Origin: Tupaia tana
Lineage: Eukaryota > Chordata > Mammalia > Scandentia > Tupaiidae
Length of the DNA stretch: 64,000 nucleotides
NCBI GenBank assembly: GCA_026018925.1
Contig: JAKSZU010000004.1
Location: 39,451,233-39,515,232 of the forward strand
Reading direction: 5' to 3'
Under the pieces are notes generated by a model that was given only the letters and a program-made list of their open reading frames with translations, was not told where the DNA came from and searched no databases. This document shows, in pieces, positions 1 to 11,025 of the stretch. The number at the start of each line of letters is the position of its first letter. Within the stretch, counting starts at the first letter, position 1. The position numbers and the translations under genes were made by a program.

Positions 1-258
1 TACAATCCAAATCAAATAACTGGAGACATTCTTCACAGATTTAGAAAAAAACAATCATAGAGTTTGTCTGGAATCATAAAGGATCCTGTATTGCCAAAGA
101 ACTTTTGCACAAGAAGAGTGGAATAGGGGACATCTCACTCCCTGACCTTAAAATAAGTTACAAAGCTGTGATAATCATATCGACGTGGTACTGTCACAAA
201 AACGAGCATGTAGACCAATGGAACAGAATAGAGACCCCAGAAATAAACCCCAAAATGT
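1..258 (+). mobile_element. L1 LINE fragment, 3' part of ORF2 (dead)
   Basis: The plus strand reads as the C-terminal third of L1 ORF2. From about position 105 the frame gives motifs such as GIGDISLPDLKISYKA and HVDQWNRIE, typical of that region of the L1 reverse-transcriptase protein. It runs off the left edge and is cut at about 258, where an LTR begins. No 3' UTR or poly(A) follows, so it is a truncated relic. Confidence 0.85.
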
Positions 259-265
259 ACACTTT

Positions 266-605
266 GTGTCTTAGTCCATTATTATGTGATTTACACTGGG
301 TAAATTGTAAAGAAATAAAGGTTTATTAACAGACCAATTTAGTGGCTTCAAAGTTCAAGGCATCAAAAACATGGCAGAAGGCAGGAACATGAGTAGAGTA
401 CAGTCTATATGTGTGTGAATTCTGCCTGCCTCATTTTCTCTTCTTATAGACACACTAGAATTCAATCATGGGGTCCCTACTCTAATGACTTTATCACACT
501 GAAAGGCCCCATCCTGCGACACCAGGAAGATACTAAGTTTTCATATAACATTTTTACATTACAATCATGTCTCAACACATGAATTTTGAAAGGACATCCA
601 ATAAT
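266..605 (-). mobile_element. MaLR (MST/MLT1-type) LTR, antisense
   Basis: It starts with TGTCTTAGTCCATTATTATG, the reverse complement of the usual MaLR LTR 3' end. The antisense equivalents of 'ctgggtaatttataaag' and 'catggcagaagg' follow. The far end is degraded. It sits between the sense L1 scrap and the antisense L1. Confidence 0.7.
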
Positions 606-861
606 TTCACATTAAGACAAAATTCCAAAATATGAAACTTTGGCAGAAAAACCATTATCCAAATAAAAACATTCTGATTATTGTTTTCTTTGCTGTGCAG
701 AGCTATTTAGTTGGATTCTTTCTTTATTTTTGTCTTTCTTTCTTTTCCTTTTGAGTATTTATTTTAAAACTCTGCCCAGACCAGTGTCATAAAGTGTTTC
801 CCCAGGGATTTCCTCAAGTAGTCTCACAGTTTCAGATCTAGCATTTAGGTCTTTAATCCAT

Positions 862-1115
862 ATTTTTTTTTTTTTTTGAGAGTTTTTTACTATAGGGAGT
901 GTGTGCTCTCCAGAAAGACAGAGACAGACAGAGAGATAGAAAGCGAGAAATCACCTTCCAGGGGGAATGGACACACCGCAATCCCTTTTCCTCCATTTTC
1001 CTCTTGGGATCTTGGACACGCCCGGTGTGAGATGAAGCCACCGGGTCCAGGACTCGAACCGTAGTTGGCTACATGGGAGTTCAGTGACATAGCCATTACG
1101 GTAACTGCTGGTCCC
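862..1115 (-). mobile_element. SINE A, full length, with perfect 15-bp TSD
   Basis: Antisense copy: poly(T), then the SINE 3' end, the middle region and the tRNA-like head ending in 'ctgctggtccc'. The L1 sequence aggtctttaatccat is duplicated exactly on both sides (847-861 and 1116-1130), which marks an L1-mediated insertion into the older L1. Confidence 0.92.
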
Positions 1116-1271
1116 AGGTCTTTAATCCATTTTAAGTTGATTTCTGTATATTGTGAGACCTAGTTTTATTTTTCTGCATGTAGATATTCAATTTTTTCTT
1201 GCATAATTTATTGATGAGACTGTCTTTTTCCTAATGAATGCTCTTGACACTTCTTTATAAAATCAGTTTGT

Positions 1272-1499
1272 GGGGTCAGCAGGTGGAATAGAGGGTAAGG
1301 CAACTGAACTCCACATGGCCAACTGTGGATTCAAATCTTGGACCCGGTGGTTTAAATATGCATGCATGTACATGCCCAAAAGCCCAAGAGGAGAATGGAG
1401 GAGAAGGGATTGAGGCATGGCTCCACCCCCTGGTGGGTAATTTCCAATTTTCACATTATATCTCTCTCTTTGACTTTCTCTGGCAAGCACATACACCCT

Positions 1500-1558
<59 letters not shown>
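1272..1558 (+). mobile_element. SINE A, old diverged copy with very long A-tail
   Basis: The head starts 'ggggtcagcaggtgg', with a decayed B box 'ggattcaaatc'. The middle segment 'gaggagaatggaggagaagg' and the pyrimidine tract are recognisable. The body is much more diverged than other copies, yet the tail is 57 uninterrupted A residues. Confidence 0.85.
1502..1558 (+). repeat. Poly(A) homopolymer, 57 nt
   Basis: An uninterrupted run of 57 A at the 3' end of a diverged SINE A. It produces artificial lysine-rich open frames that should not be annotated as genes. Confidence 0.97.
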
Positions 1559-1561
<3 letters not shown>

Positions 1562-1734
1562 AGCTCTATATACATGGATTTATTTCTGTTTTCTGGGTTC
1601 TTTATTCTACTTCATGGAATTATGTATCAGTTTTTATGCCAGTACCATGTGTTTTGATTACCAAAATTTTTTTTTGCATATTCTGAAGTCAGATAATATG
1701 CTTCCAGCTTCATTGTCTATTTTCTTTATTCATG

Positions 1735-1975
1735 GAGATCTTCTGCCCATGCACATGAGAGTGATAGTAAGAGACAGAGAAAGTGAAACACCCTCCACAG
1801 GGTGTTTGGTCATGCTGAAATCCCCTTCTTTCAGTCCTCTAGTCCATTGGATCTTGGGCATCATGCCCATTTCCAGTGTATTTAAGCTCACTAGATTAGG
1901 GATTCAAACAACGATCAATATGTGGGGTCTAGCTTCTCTTGAAGAAAGCATTACTTTTATACCATAGAACTAGCC
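1735..1975 (-). mobile_element. SINE A, degenerate antisense copy
   Basis: Weak but ordered matches to SINE A in reverse: 'gcccatgcacatgagag', the purine-rich AGAGACAGAGA tract, 'ggtcatgctgaaatcccctt', 'ggatcttgggcat', and a decayed tRNA-like head. It lies inside the antisense L1. The ends are approximate. Confidence 0.6.
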
Positions 1976-2526
1976 CATTTTGTTTTTTTGTTCAGGATTG
2001 CTTTGGTTATTTTGGGATCTTTTGTGGTCCCATACTAATTTTATGATTTTTTTCTTTGTATGTGAAGAATACCATTGGTATTTTGGTAGTGATTGCATTG
2101 GATCTGTAGATTGTTTTATGTAGGTAGGATATTGTAACAATAATGATTCTTCCAACTCATGAACATGGGATACCATTCCATTTTTTGTATGTGTTCTTTT
2201 CCTGCTTGTTTTTCTTTTTAATCAAAGTGTCTTATAGTTTTCATTGTAGACATCGTATCTCTTCTCTGTTAGACTTATTTCTAAGTATTTTATTTTCTTT
2301 GCAACTGTTGTAAATGATATTTTTTCATTTTTCAGTTAATTTGTTATTGGGGTATTAAAATCACTACTGATTTTTGTATATTGATTTTGTATTCTGCAAC
2401 TTTACTGAATTTGTTTATCAGTTCCAACACTTTTTTAGGTATGTCTTCCACATGTCTTCTGAAAACATGGAAAATTTGACTTTATCCTGTTCAATTATGA
2501 TGCTCTCTCTTTATTTATCTATTTAT

Positions 2527-2766
2527 TTATTTTTTTACATATAGGGTATGTGCACTCACCAGACAGACAGAGAGAGACAGACAGAAAGACAGAAACCAAC
2601 AAATCATCCACTGGGGAGGATGACCACATCTTAATCCCTTCTCCTCCATTCTCCTTTTAGGATTTTTGGCATGTATGCACACACATCCAGTGTGTTTTAA
2701 ACTGCCAAACCATGGTTGACTATGTGGGAGTCCAGTGACACGACCATTGCACCATTTGCTGATCCA
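2527..2766 (-). mobile_element. SINE A, antisense copy
   Basis: It has the 3' end 'catatagggtatgtgcactc', the AGACAGACAGAGAGAG tract, 'atcccttctcctccattctcc' in part, and a head ending 'catttgctgatcca'. It interrupts L1 ORF2 before 'gctctggctagg'. The left side is a TTTA-rich run. Confidence 0.85.
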
Positions 2767-4436
2767 GATGTTCCTCATAGTTTTTGCTCTGGCTAGGACT
2801 TTCAGTACTATTATTAATAAAAGTGGTAAAAGTAGACATCTTTGTCTTGCTCCAGTTCTTCCAACCTTTCTTCTTTCAATGAGGATTTTTATATAAGGCC
2901 TATATTGTGTTGAGGTGTGAGCCTTCTATACATGATTTGTTGAGTCTTTTTTTAATCATGAAACAATGTTGTATTTTATCAAATGATTTTTCTGTATCTA
3001 TTTTTTTGTCTTTTATTATATTTATGTGATAAATTACATAACATATGTGAGGCATCTTTGTACCTCTGGGATAAATCATACTTCATCATGTTCTGTAATC
3101 TTTTTGATTTGCTGTTGGGTTTTTCTTGCTATTATTTTGTGAAGATTTTTTAATCTATGCTCAGGAGGGATATTGGTCTCTGGTTTTCTTTTTGGCTGTG
3201 TCTTTGGTTTTGATATTAGAGTAATACTGTCTTTTAAAAATGAATTTGGAAGATTCTTTTTACTTCAATTTTTGGGATAATTTCAGAATAATTAGTGTTA
3301 TTTCTTCTTTAAAAGTTTTGTAGAATTAAGGAGTAAAGTCATTTGGTCTTGGAAGTCTCTGTTGGGAGGCTTTTTATTACTGTTTCAATAGCATTACAGG
3401 TTTTGATTTCTTCCTAGTTCAATTCTGGTAGATTGTATGTGTCACGAATTCATCCATCTTCTTTAAACTCTTCAATTTGTTGGTATATAGATGTTGTAGT
3501 ACTGTTTAATAATTCTTTGTATTTCTATGGTATCAGTTGTACTGTCTCCTTTTTATTTATTTTATTTATTTAAAATCACTACAGATTTTTGTATGCTGAT
3601 TTTGTATTCTTCAACTTTCTTTCTGTGTTTTTTCTTGTTTGTCTGTCTAGCTAATAGTTCGTCAATTTTGTTATTCTTTCCAAGAAACCTACTTTTAATC
3701 TCACTGATCTTTTGTATTAGTTTTTATTGCCTTAATTTTGTTTATTTCTGCTTGATCTTTATTATTTATTTTCTTTTCCTAATTTCAAGTTTTGTTCCTC
3801 TTTTTTTTTTTTTAGTTCCTTGCAGGGCATTATTATATTGTTTTTTTTGAAATCATTCTATTCTTTTGGTATAGATTATCATTACTGTAAAACTCCCTCT
3901 TAGGGCTAGTTTTTCTGAATCCTCTGAGTTTTTGTGTATCATATTATTTTCATGTTTTTCAAGAAAATTATTTTTTTAATTTATTTATTTATGCAGTGGC
4001 TGTTAATGAGTACATTTAGTTTTCATTTATCTGCATAATTTCCAAATTCCTCTTGTTATTGATTTCTAGTTTTATTCCATTATGGTCAGAAAAGATATTC
4101 AATGTTATTTCTATTTCTCTAAAATTTTCAGACTTGTTTTGTAATATAGCATGTGGTCTATCCTGGAGAATGTTTCATGTTTTGATGGGAAGAATGTGTA
4201 ATTTGAAGCTGTTGGATGAAATGTTCTATAAATGTTTGTTTGGTTAATTTGGTCTAAGTGCAGTTTAAATCCTGTTTCTTTGTTATTTTTCTATTTAAAT
4301 GACCTTCTCAATGCTGAGAGTGGGGTGTTGAAATCCCAACTAGTATTGTATAGCATTCTCTCTCTCTTAGGCTAGTAATATTTGCTTTAATATTTGAGTG
4401 CTGTATTGGTATTGGACAAATATATATGGCTTTTCA

Positions 4437-4860
4437 TTATTGATTCAGTAACATTACTTATTATTTAAATTTCTTGAAAGAAATGCAAATAATTTTATAC
4501 ACCAAAACTCAGAGGATACAACAAAACTAGTCCTAAGAGGGAGTTTAAAAAAAAATGGCAATCTGTACCAAAAAAAAAAAAAAAAATGATTTCAAATAAA
4601 CAATATAATGCACACTGCTAGGAACTAAAAAAGGGGAACAAAACATGAAATTAGTAGAATAAAATAAATAATAAAGATCAAGCAGAACTGAAAAAATTAA
4701 GGCAATAAAAACTAATATAAAAGATCAGTGAGATTAAAAGTAGGTTTCTTGGAAAGAGTAACAAAATTGACAAGCTATTAGCTAGATAAACAAACAAAAA
4801 AGAAAGAAGACCCAAATAAATAAAATAAGAAATTAAAAAGGGGACATACAACTGATACCA
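4437..4860 (+). mobile_element. L1 ORF2 segment in inverted orientation
   Basis: This block is sense-strand L1. Its reverse complement matches the antisense ORF2 at about 3527-3960 over its length; for example 'ggacatacaactgatacca' answers 'ggtatcagttgtactgtctcc', and 'ctaagagggagttt' answers 'aactccctcttag'. It breaks the antisense L1 at a point where ORF2 resumes after the microsatellite (about 5065). It is either a second L1 fragment or an inverted duplication. Confidence 0.75.
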
Positions 4861-5064
4861 TTTTTATATACATACATATATATATATATGTATTATATAT
4901 GAGTGTGTATATTATATTATACACACATATTATATATATGTATATTACATATATACACAATTATATATGTATATAACAATTATATATGTGTGTGTATAAC
5001 ATACATATATGTGTGTGTGTATAATGTAATATATAAAATTATATATATATAATTGTTATATATT
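4861..5064. repeat. AT-rich (TA)n/(CA)n compound microsatellite
   Basis: About 200 bp of TA, TATG, CA and TG dinucleotide arrays sit between the inverted L1 block and resumed antisense ORF2 ('ttcttggtgaattgatcc'). It probably grew from the TA-rich stretch normally present at this point of L1. Confidence 0.9.
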
Positions 5065-5356
5065 CTTGGTGAATTGATCCTTCTGTTATTATATAATGAC
5101 TTTCTTTGTATGTATTTATAGGTTTTTGACTTAATGTGTATATTTTCTAATATGATTGTAGCTATTTCTGCTCACTCTTAGTTTCCATTTGGATGGAATA
5201 TCTTATTCAATCTCTTCACTTCAGTCTATGTGTGTCCTTACCAGTAAGCCAAGTTTCTTGTAGACAACATATAGTTGGGTTTTGTTTAATTTTATCAGTT
5301 CAGTCAGCTTATCTTTTAATTGGGGAATTTAATATTTACATTTAAGATTATTATTA

Positions 5357-5570
5357 GGGACCAGCAGATGGCATAGCAGTTACGTCACTGGACTCTCAGG
5401 CATGTACTTGACCGCAATTCGAGTCCTGGACCTGGAGGCTTAAAACTCATGCCAGGTATGTGTGCATGCAGGCCCAAAATCCCAAGACGAGATTGGAGGA
5501 AAACGGATTGTGGCATGGCCATATCCCCCCACCCCTGGGGGAGTAATTTCTTGTTTTCTGTCTCTTTTTG
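5357..5570 (+). mobile_element. SINE A, 3'-deleted copy
   Basis: It starts 'gggaccagcagatggc', keeps a good B box ('attcgagtcc') and the middle segment, and stops in the pyrimidine tract at 'ctgtctctttttg'. The 'gcgagc...ccctatagc' end and the A-tail are missing, so it lost its 3' end after insertion. Confidence 0.85.
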
Positions 5571-5737
5571 TCATTCCTAATGGATAAATACCTATTTTGC
5601 CATCTTGTTAATTATTTTCTGGTTGTTTTGTGTATCTTTTGTTTCTTTCTTCCTTTTCTACTTTTTCTGTTTATAGTTTATTGGTTTTTCATATTGATAA
5701 GGTTTGAATCATTTTTTATACTTTTACTTGCTTACCC

Positions 5738-6042
5738 GAGAGGCATGTGTGCTTGCTGGAGAGAAAGACAGACTCCTTTCTTGAGGGTTTCCATTGTATG
5801 TTTTATTTCATTCATTGAACTCTTCAGCTCCAAAATTTCTATTCTCTCTGAGAGAGAGCAAGTGAGAAAGTACCCCACATGGGAAATAGTCATGCCACTA
5901 TCCCTTTTCCTCCATTTCTCCTTCCTTTTAGGATTTTGGAGTATGCACACACATGTACCTGTTGTATTTCTCAAGCCACCAATTCTGAGACTCAAACCGC
6001 ATATTTGGCCATGTTGGACCAAGCCACCTTAACCACCTGGCC
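5738..6042 (-). mobile_element. SINE A carrying a 68-bp L1-derived insert
   Basis: The antisense SINE A outline is clear on both sides ('ggcatgtgtgcttgctgg' ... 'aaccacctggcc'). The purine tract is split by about 5780-5847, which nearly duplicates L1 sequence at 7233-7298 ('cattgaactcttcagctcc' in both). The SINE was therefore patched with a piece of ORF1-region L1. Confidence 0.8.
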
Positions 6043-6407
6043 ATGAGATGGCTCAGCCTTTCATTTCTCGATGTAGTGCTCTTTTAAACATATTTGGTAA
6101 GATTGACTGAATGGTGATGAGTTCTATCAGTTTTTGTTTTCTGAGAGAGTATTTTTTCTTCCTTTCTGAAGCATAGCTTTGCTGGATATAGTATTCCTGG
6201 CTGGCAGTTCTTTTTTTTCCCAGCACTTTGAATACATCAGCCCATTCTCTCCTGCCTGTAAAATTTCTGCTGAGAAACATTCTGTTAGTCTAAAAAAGGA
6301 TCCCTTATTTATGACTTGATTTTTTTTTTCTCTTGGAGTCTTTAAAACTGTCTTTGACTTTTTTGATCATGTAACTATGACATGCCTTGAAGAGAAACTT
6401 TCTTTTT

Positions 6408-6669
6408 AGGTTTTTGCCGTAAGACACATGTGCTCTCTGGAGAGAAAGAGAGAGAGACACAGGGAGACACACAGAAACGGAAAGTAATAAATCATTCCCC
6501 ATGGTGTACGAGACATGCCACATTCCTGCATTCCCTTCTCCTCCATTCTCTTGGAGTTTTGGGCACACATGCACCTGGAGTGATTTTCAAGCCACTGGGT
6601 CTGGGACTTGAACCGTGGTTGGCCATTTGGGAGTTCAGTGGTTTAACTACATTGCCACTTGCTGGCTCC
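6408..6669 (-). mobile_element. SINE A, antisense copy
   Basis: It opens 'aggtttttgccgtaag' (3' end) and shows GAGAGAGACACAGGGAGACA, 'cccttctcctccattctc', the B box complement 'ggacttgaacc' and a head ending 'cttgctggctcc'. It is moderately diverged. SINE B follows within 15 bp. Confidence 0.87.
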
Positions 6670-6681
6670 AAAGAAGAGGAA

Positions 6682-6831
6682 TTTTTTTTTTTTTTTTTAA
6701 TTTGATCAGAGAGACACAGGCAGAGAGAGACAGAGAAAGTGAGAAAGAAAACTGCCAGGTCCAGGACTCAAACCGTGGTCGGCCATGTGGGAATCCAGTG
6801 CCTTTAACCACCACAACCACCTGCTGGCCCC
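6682..6831 (-). mobile_element. SINE B, antisense copy
   Basis: Poly(T), then 'aatttgatcagagagaca', a purine-rich tract, and directly the head ('ccaggtccaggactc' ... 'cacctgctggcccc'). The roughly 170-nt middle of SINE A is absent, which defines the B family. Confidence 0.85.
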
Positions 6832-6840
6832 TTTTTTCTT

Positions 6841-6915
6841 TCTTTCTTTTTTTTTTTTTTTAAGAGTGATTTTTCTATAGGGTCTATGCACTCATGAGAG
6901 AGAGAGAAAGGAAGA
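6841..6915 (-). mobile_element. SINE A, short 3' fragment
   Basis: A poly(T)/CTTT run followed by 'atttttctatagggtctatg' and a GAGA tract match only the last part of SINE A in reverse. It is a 5'-truncated or eroded copy adjoining the SINE B copy. Confidence 0.55.
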
Positions 6916-7383
6916 ACATTTTAATGTTAAGCTTATTTGAGGACCTTTCATGTTTTCTGAATCTGATTATCATATTCTCCCAAGATGAAATAATTTTTCT
7001 ATTATTTTGTTAAAATGTTTCCTATGACCTTCTTTGTTTTTTAACCCAAATCACCTTTAAAGCAAATTATTTTTGCTTAATGGTGACTCATAAGTCTCAT
7101 AGGCTTTCTTTACTTTTTTTCCTTCTTCTTTGCTCTCTCTATCTTTTTACCTGTTTGTGTTATTTCAAATAACTTATTTCAAGTTAAAAAAAAAAAACAA
7201 AAACTTCTTTCTTCAGCTTCATCTAGCCCATTGTTGAGGGTATCCATTATATGTTTTATTTTATTCATTGAACTCTTCAGCTCCAAAATTTCTATTCAGC
7301 TCTTTTCTATGATATCAGTTACTCTGTTGAATTTCCCATTGAGATCATGATTTCTTCTTCTGATTTTTAAAAATAATCTACCT

Positions 7384-7651
7384 TGGGACCAGCAGTTAGC
7401 ATAATGGCTATGTCGCTGGACTCCCATGTAGTCGACCGTGGTTCACGTCCTGGACATGGTGGCTTAAAACTCACACCAGGTGCGTGTGCGTGCGTGCCCA
7501 AGATCCCAAGAGGAGAATGGAGGAGAAGGGATTGCTGCGTGGCCATCCCCCTGGGGGGTGATTTCTTGCTTTCTGTCTCTCTGTCTCTCTCTGTCTGTCT
7601 GGTGAGAGCACGTGCCCTATAGCAAAAAAACCTTTCCAAAAAAAGAAAAAA
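7384..7651 (+). mobile_element. SINE A, full length, intermediate subfamily
   Basis: A complete copy from 'gggaccagcagttagc' to the A-rich tail. It is flanked by exact 13-bp duplications aaataatctacct (7371-7383 and 7652-7664). The B box reads GGTTCACGTCC and the body has CTTAAAACTCAC, both features of the young A1 subfamily, while the 5' end and pyrimidine tract are like the other copies. Confidence 0.93.
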
Positions 7652-7664
7652 AAATAATCTACCT

Positions 7665-8885
7665 AAATTCTCTTGTATCTTGAGTCTTCTTAAGCACACT
7701 ATTTTGAATTTCTTTTTAGGTAGGTCATAGATTTCCTTTTGGGGGGTGTCTACTAGTGGAGAATAATTTTTTTTAGGGGGGAGTGTCATGTCACCTTTTT
7801 TTTTTTTTTTTTTTTTCATTTTCTTATGTCCCTACATTGGTATTTGCACATTTGGTAGAAAATTGCTTCTACTATTGCTTTCATGGTGAAAGACTTTCAC
7901 ATGGAAATGTTTTCTAGGATGTCAGCTGGGTAGGGTGTATATGATCTAGAAAATGCAGTTGTGCAGTCTTCATGCAGTTTCTTGTTCTATTTTTAGTGTC
8001 AGTGATGTTTATTAGTGTTTCAGTAATCTAAGTTGCAGAGTTTGTGGGGATAGTCCACTAGCTGGGACTCAGCTCTCCTAATAATAGGGTTATAAGGTGG
8101 AATTGATTCTGCAGCTTTTGTTGTGAGTTGAGGCTGAAGGCAGGTCAGTGGACTGCATCTGGCATTGGCACATGACTAGGTTCAGGGTTCCCAGCCCATT
8201 TTGATGAATGCTGAGTGAGCACAGCTGCTTCTGGTAATGATGTATGGCTGGGCACAGAGCTACTGGCCTATCTTAGTGGACTCCAGTAGTCATAAACCTA
8301 TGGCTGAGAGTGGGGCTGCTGGCCTGTATTTGCACTTTGGTTGAATAGGTCTTCTTCTGGTGCTATGACTACCTATAGAGCTTCTGTGCTGTCTTGCTGG
8401 GCATGAACCATGATTTGGCAGTCTTAATATGGCACTTCACAGTAGTGATCTGGATGGGGGAAGAGCAAAACATGGACTGAGTTCTCTTTCTGGGACTATG
8501 AAGCAATGTAAACTCCATACAGCATCTAAAATTGAACTCAAAGCCTGTGAGGATTGCAGGATTTTTCTGTAGCAGATTTCAGGTATTCATGACATTAATA
8601 GGGGTTGCTACAGACCTCCCACTTACTGCATGAAGTCTCTTTTTCTCCAGAGTGAGTGCTTTCGGTTGGGGGAACAGAATGGTAGATTTAGAGTGCTTCT
8701 AGCTTTAGTTTGTACTACACCACCACATCTCTGCTACATTCTCTCTGCACCTCAGAATTAATCCTCAGTTACTCTGGATACCTAAAAAAATATTTATTCT
8801 TTGATTTTGGTTCCGTTTTTTTGTAGGAGAGAAACACACCATTCTCCCCTAATTATCCACTTTGCCAGAAGTCTCACTCCTAAAC
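7665..8885 (-). mobile_element. Antisense L1, 5' UTR and start
   Basis: The GC-richer sequence ends with 'ttgccagaagtctcactcc', the antisense of a typical mammalian L1 5' end. The stretch 'gctgggactcagctctcc' and repeated 'ggctgggcacagagc'-type phrases fit an L1 5' UTR read backwards. With the ORF2 part it makes an L1 that is nearly complete at the 5' side but truncated at the 3' side. Confidence 0.55.
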
Positions 8886-9929
8886 TATCTCCAGTTCCAC
8901 TCTCCTGCTGTGATCCAGACTCAACCATCTATTTGCTAAAACTCACTTGAATCACTAAATGTAAAGGCCAAATGAACATTTGAAAAAGTCAACTCATTTT
9001 CTTTACTTCAGAATGTACTCATCATTTGGGTATGCCAGCTATCTATGAGAGAAAGTTGAGAATTCTCTCTATATTCCATTTTTTTCTTTCATTTCCTATA
9101 GCCAATCAAGTGCCAAATTCTTTAACATTTCTTTGTCCCCTTCTTTCCTTCATTTCTAATATAGTTTTTTCTTTTTTTTTCAGGCTGTTCCTATCCATGG
9201 TGGTGCTTGACAGCCTCCTAGTCAGTCTTCCCATCTTTATAAAAGTAATCTAAATATTGTTCACATGTAGGCATCTCTTGTATGAGACCTAAGTAATTCA
9301 GAGAAAGCTGATGCAACCCTAACTTCATGAGTAAAACTGATTGATTCAATGTCAATTCTGTATTCTTTATCCTAGTTACTTGGTTATAAATGTGGTTCAC
9401 ACATTTCTATGAACACATGATTAAATCAAGAGAATATGATCTATTTTGCCAAGTGATGTAATTGCTGAGAAATTGTAGTAATGACTTAAAGCCTTGACCT
9501 ATTTATCATCATGAGAAAAGCCAGTTATAGGATGAAGTATAGCCCAAAGAGAAAAAGGGAAATGGATTTGGGACAATTGCATTAAATCAGCTTTGAGGCC
9601 CACCCTATTTCACTACTCTTATTACATGAGCCAGTAAGTTTACCTATTGATAGCTGAATTTGACATGGTGTTTCTCTCATTTGCCACCCAGAAATCTTGA
9701 TACATTTTCTCCTGTTATGTTCATCACAAAGATCTCCTAACTCATTTATCTGTGGATCGAATAAGCCCCTACGGTTGACCACTCATTCTCCAAAAAACCA
9801 CACAAGTCTTCATGCTTAATTCCCTACCATGGTAATGTATTATGTTCAGAATAAATTAAACCTCACTGACATAACACATAAGGTCTTACATTATTGGATT
9901 TTTTTTTTCTGCCTCCCCAGCCTCATATC
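8886..9929. other. Unique intergenic DNA, possible LTR 3' end near 9580-9700
   Basis: I see no gene. Around 9625-9705 'catgagccagtaag' followed by 'tttctctcatttgccaccc' resembles the end of an old LTR ('gagccaataaa...tttctgtcacttgc'), but the match is weak. The rest carries no motif I recognise. Confidence 0.4.
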
Positions 9930-10335
9930 TCCCTTCTCCCCAGTGTGAATTCTGTGTCATAATCCTGCTTAAATAATTCTTGCTCCTAGAATAAAGTCAT
10001 TATCACTCATCTCTCTGTCTTTGCACATGCAGCTTCATCTAGAATTCAGTTTAGCGTTATTCTATTCAGCAACCACCTACTTTGATCTTACATTGTACCC
10101 AAATATATGCAATGGCTGGTGAAGCTCTGCGTACCTGGGGAGGCTCTGCTGTAAAAGCTATGGACTTTTTTTTTGTTTTAGTCCTTTTTTACATTGTTTT
10201 GTATCTCCCTTGTTAACAGGGCTCACACTTTTTCAATGTTATAATTAGTCTCTCCTTAGTTCTTCCCTTAAAGGCAAGAGATAGTTCTTTATTATCTCCA
10301 TATTTCCAAATTCCTAGCACTGAGGTTGGTATATT
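9930..10335 (+). mobile_element. L2 LINE relic
   Basis: A loose match to L2 3' sequence. It ends in 'agagatagttctttattatc ... ccaaattcctagcactgag', the usual 'gggactgtgtcttattcat...cctagcacagtg' segment. Strongly diverged. Confidence 0.5.
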
Positions 10336-10605
10336 GATTTATTCATAGAATTAAATAAGCAGAAAGCCAGATTAAAACTGGAAAGTATATTAGATTTCAG
10401 TTAATCCTAAAGATAAGCGAGTGCAGTGACTTATTGCTTGATGAGTAATGGCCTGATACTTGGCTTCTATATAGCAGGCGCAGGGTCCTAGGGTAACTGG
10501 AGAGTATGTGGAGTGGAAAGGGACAACTCTGTCTCCACTCAGCAGATCATTGCTAGGAATAAGTGAATAAGCCCCATGTTGCCAATACTTCTGATGTTTG
10601 TTCAT

Positions 10606-10668
10606 AAGAGAAAAAGAAAGAAAAGAAAAGAAAAGAAAAGAAAAGAAAAGAAAAGAAGAGAAAATAAA
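10606..10668. repeat. (AAAAG)n microsatellite
   Basis: About a dozen AAAAG/AAAG units in a row with a few variants at the right end. There is no SINE immediately upstream, so its origin is not evident. Confidence 0.95.
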
Positions 10669-10889
10669 AGAAAACAGAAAGACCATGTAGGCCAAGACAC
10701 ACCTGTGGAGCTGATGTTCCTGTGGCCTAATAGCATCTTCTGATTTATTTCAACCTCATTTTACACGTGAGAAAACCTAAACCAGGACCAAAATAAAGTT
10801 TCCCCTAAGGGGTTCCTCAATTCAGAGGGATACTCTCCTGTAAACTTTTGTGGCCCTCTGTGTCCTTAATTCAGTGTTTTTAGTCTGTT

Positions 10890-11025
10890 TGTCTGTCTCT
10901 GTCTCCTATCTCCATCAAAGTGCATGTTCTCTGAGAACATAAGGTATCTTATCTTTCTTCTTTCACAGGACCAGGAACTCAGTGTTCTGAAGATAATCCT
11001 TAAATGGACATGGAATGAAAATTAT
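10890..11025 (+). mobile_element. L2 LINE 3' end relic
   Basis: 'gcatgttctctgagaacataaggtatc' followed by 'cagtgttctgaagataatcc' and 'aaatggacatggaatgaaa' tracks the L2 3' terminus (stem of 'aagctccttgagggcaggg ... aataaatgtttgttgaatgaa'). Confidence 0.5.

Larger units (their letters stand above)
690..4436 (-). mobile_element. L1 LINE, antisense ORF2 (interrupted)
   Basis: Reading left to right the sequence follows the antisense L1 ORF2 consensus step by step: 'ctttgctgtgcagagct', 'ctttaatccattttaagttg', 'tttatgccagtaccatgtg', 'attgctttggttattttggg', 'ggtatcagttgta', 'ttattccattatggtcag'. The ORF2 C-terminus and 3' UTR are missing at the left end. Many stops and indels, plus four SINE A insertions, make it non-functional. 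It continues to the right, beyond an inserted inverted segment, to about 8885. Confidence 0.85.
5065..7383 (-). mobile_element. Antisense L1 continued (ORF2 5' part to ORF1 region)
   Basis: Between SINE insertions the sequence continues as antisense L1: 'tatgtgtgtccttaccag', 'gacaacatatagttgggtt', 'ctttgctggatatagtattcc'. At 7233-7298 the minus strand encodes a coiled-coil stretch (ELKSSMNKIKH-like) typical of L1 ORF1. All frames are broken. At least five SINE A/B insertions are nested here. Confidence 0.7.

Noticed and set aside
1362..1967. 201-codon open frame on the plus strand
   Set aside because: It runs through SINE A, its 57-A tail (a poly-lysine run) and L1 sequence; a repeat artefact.
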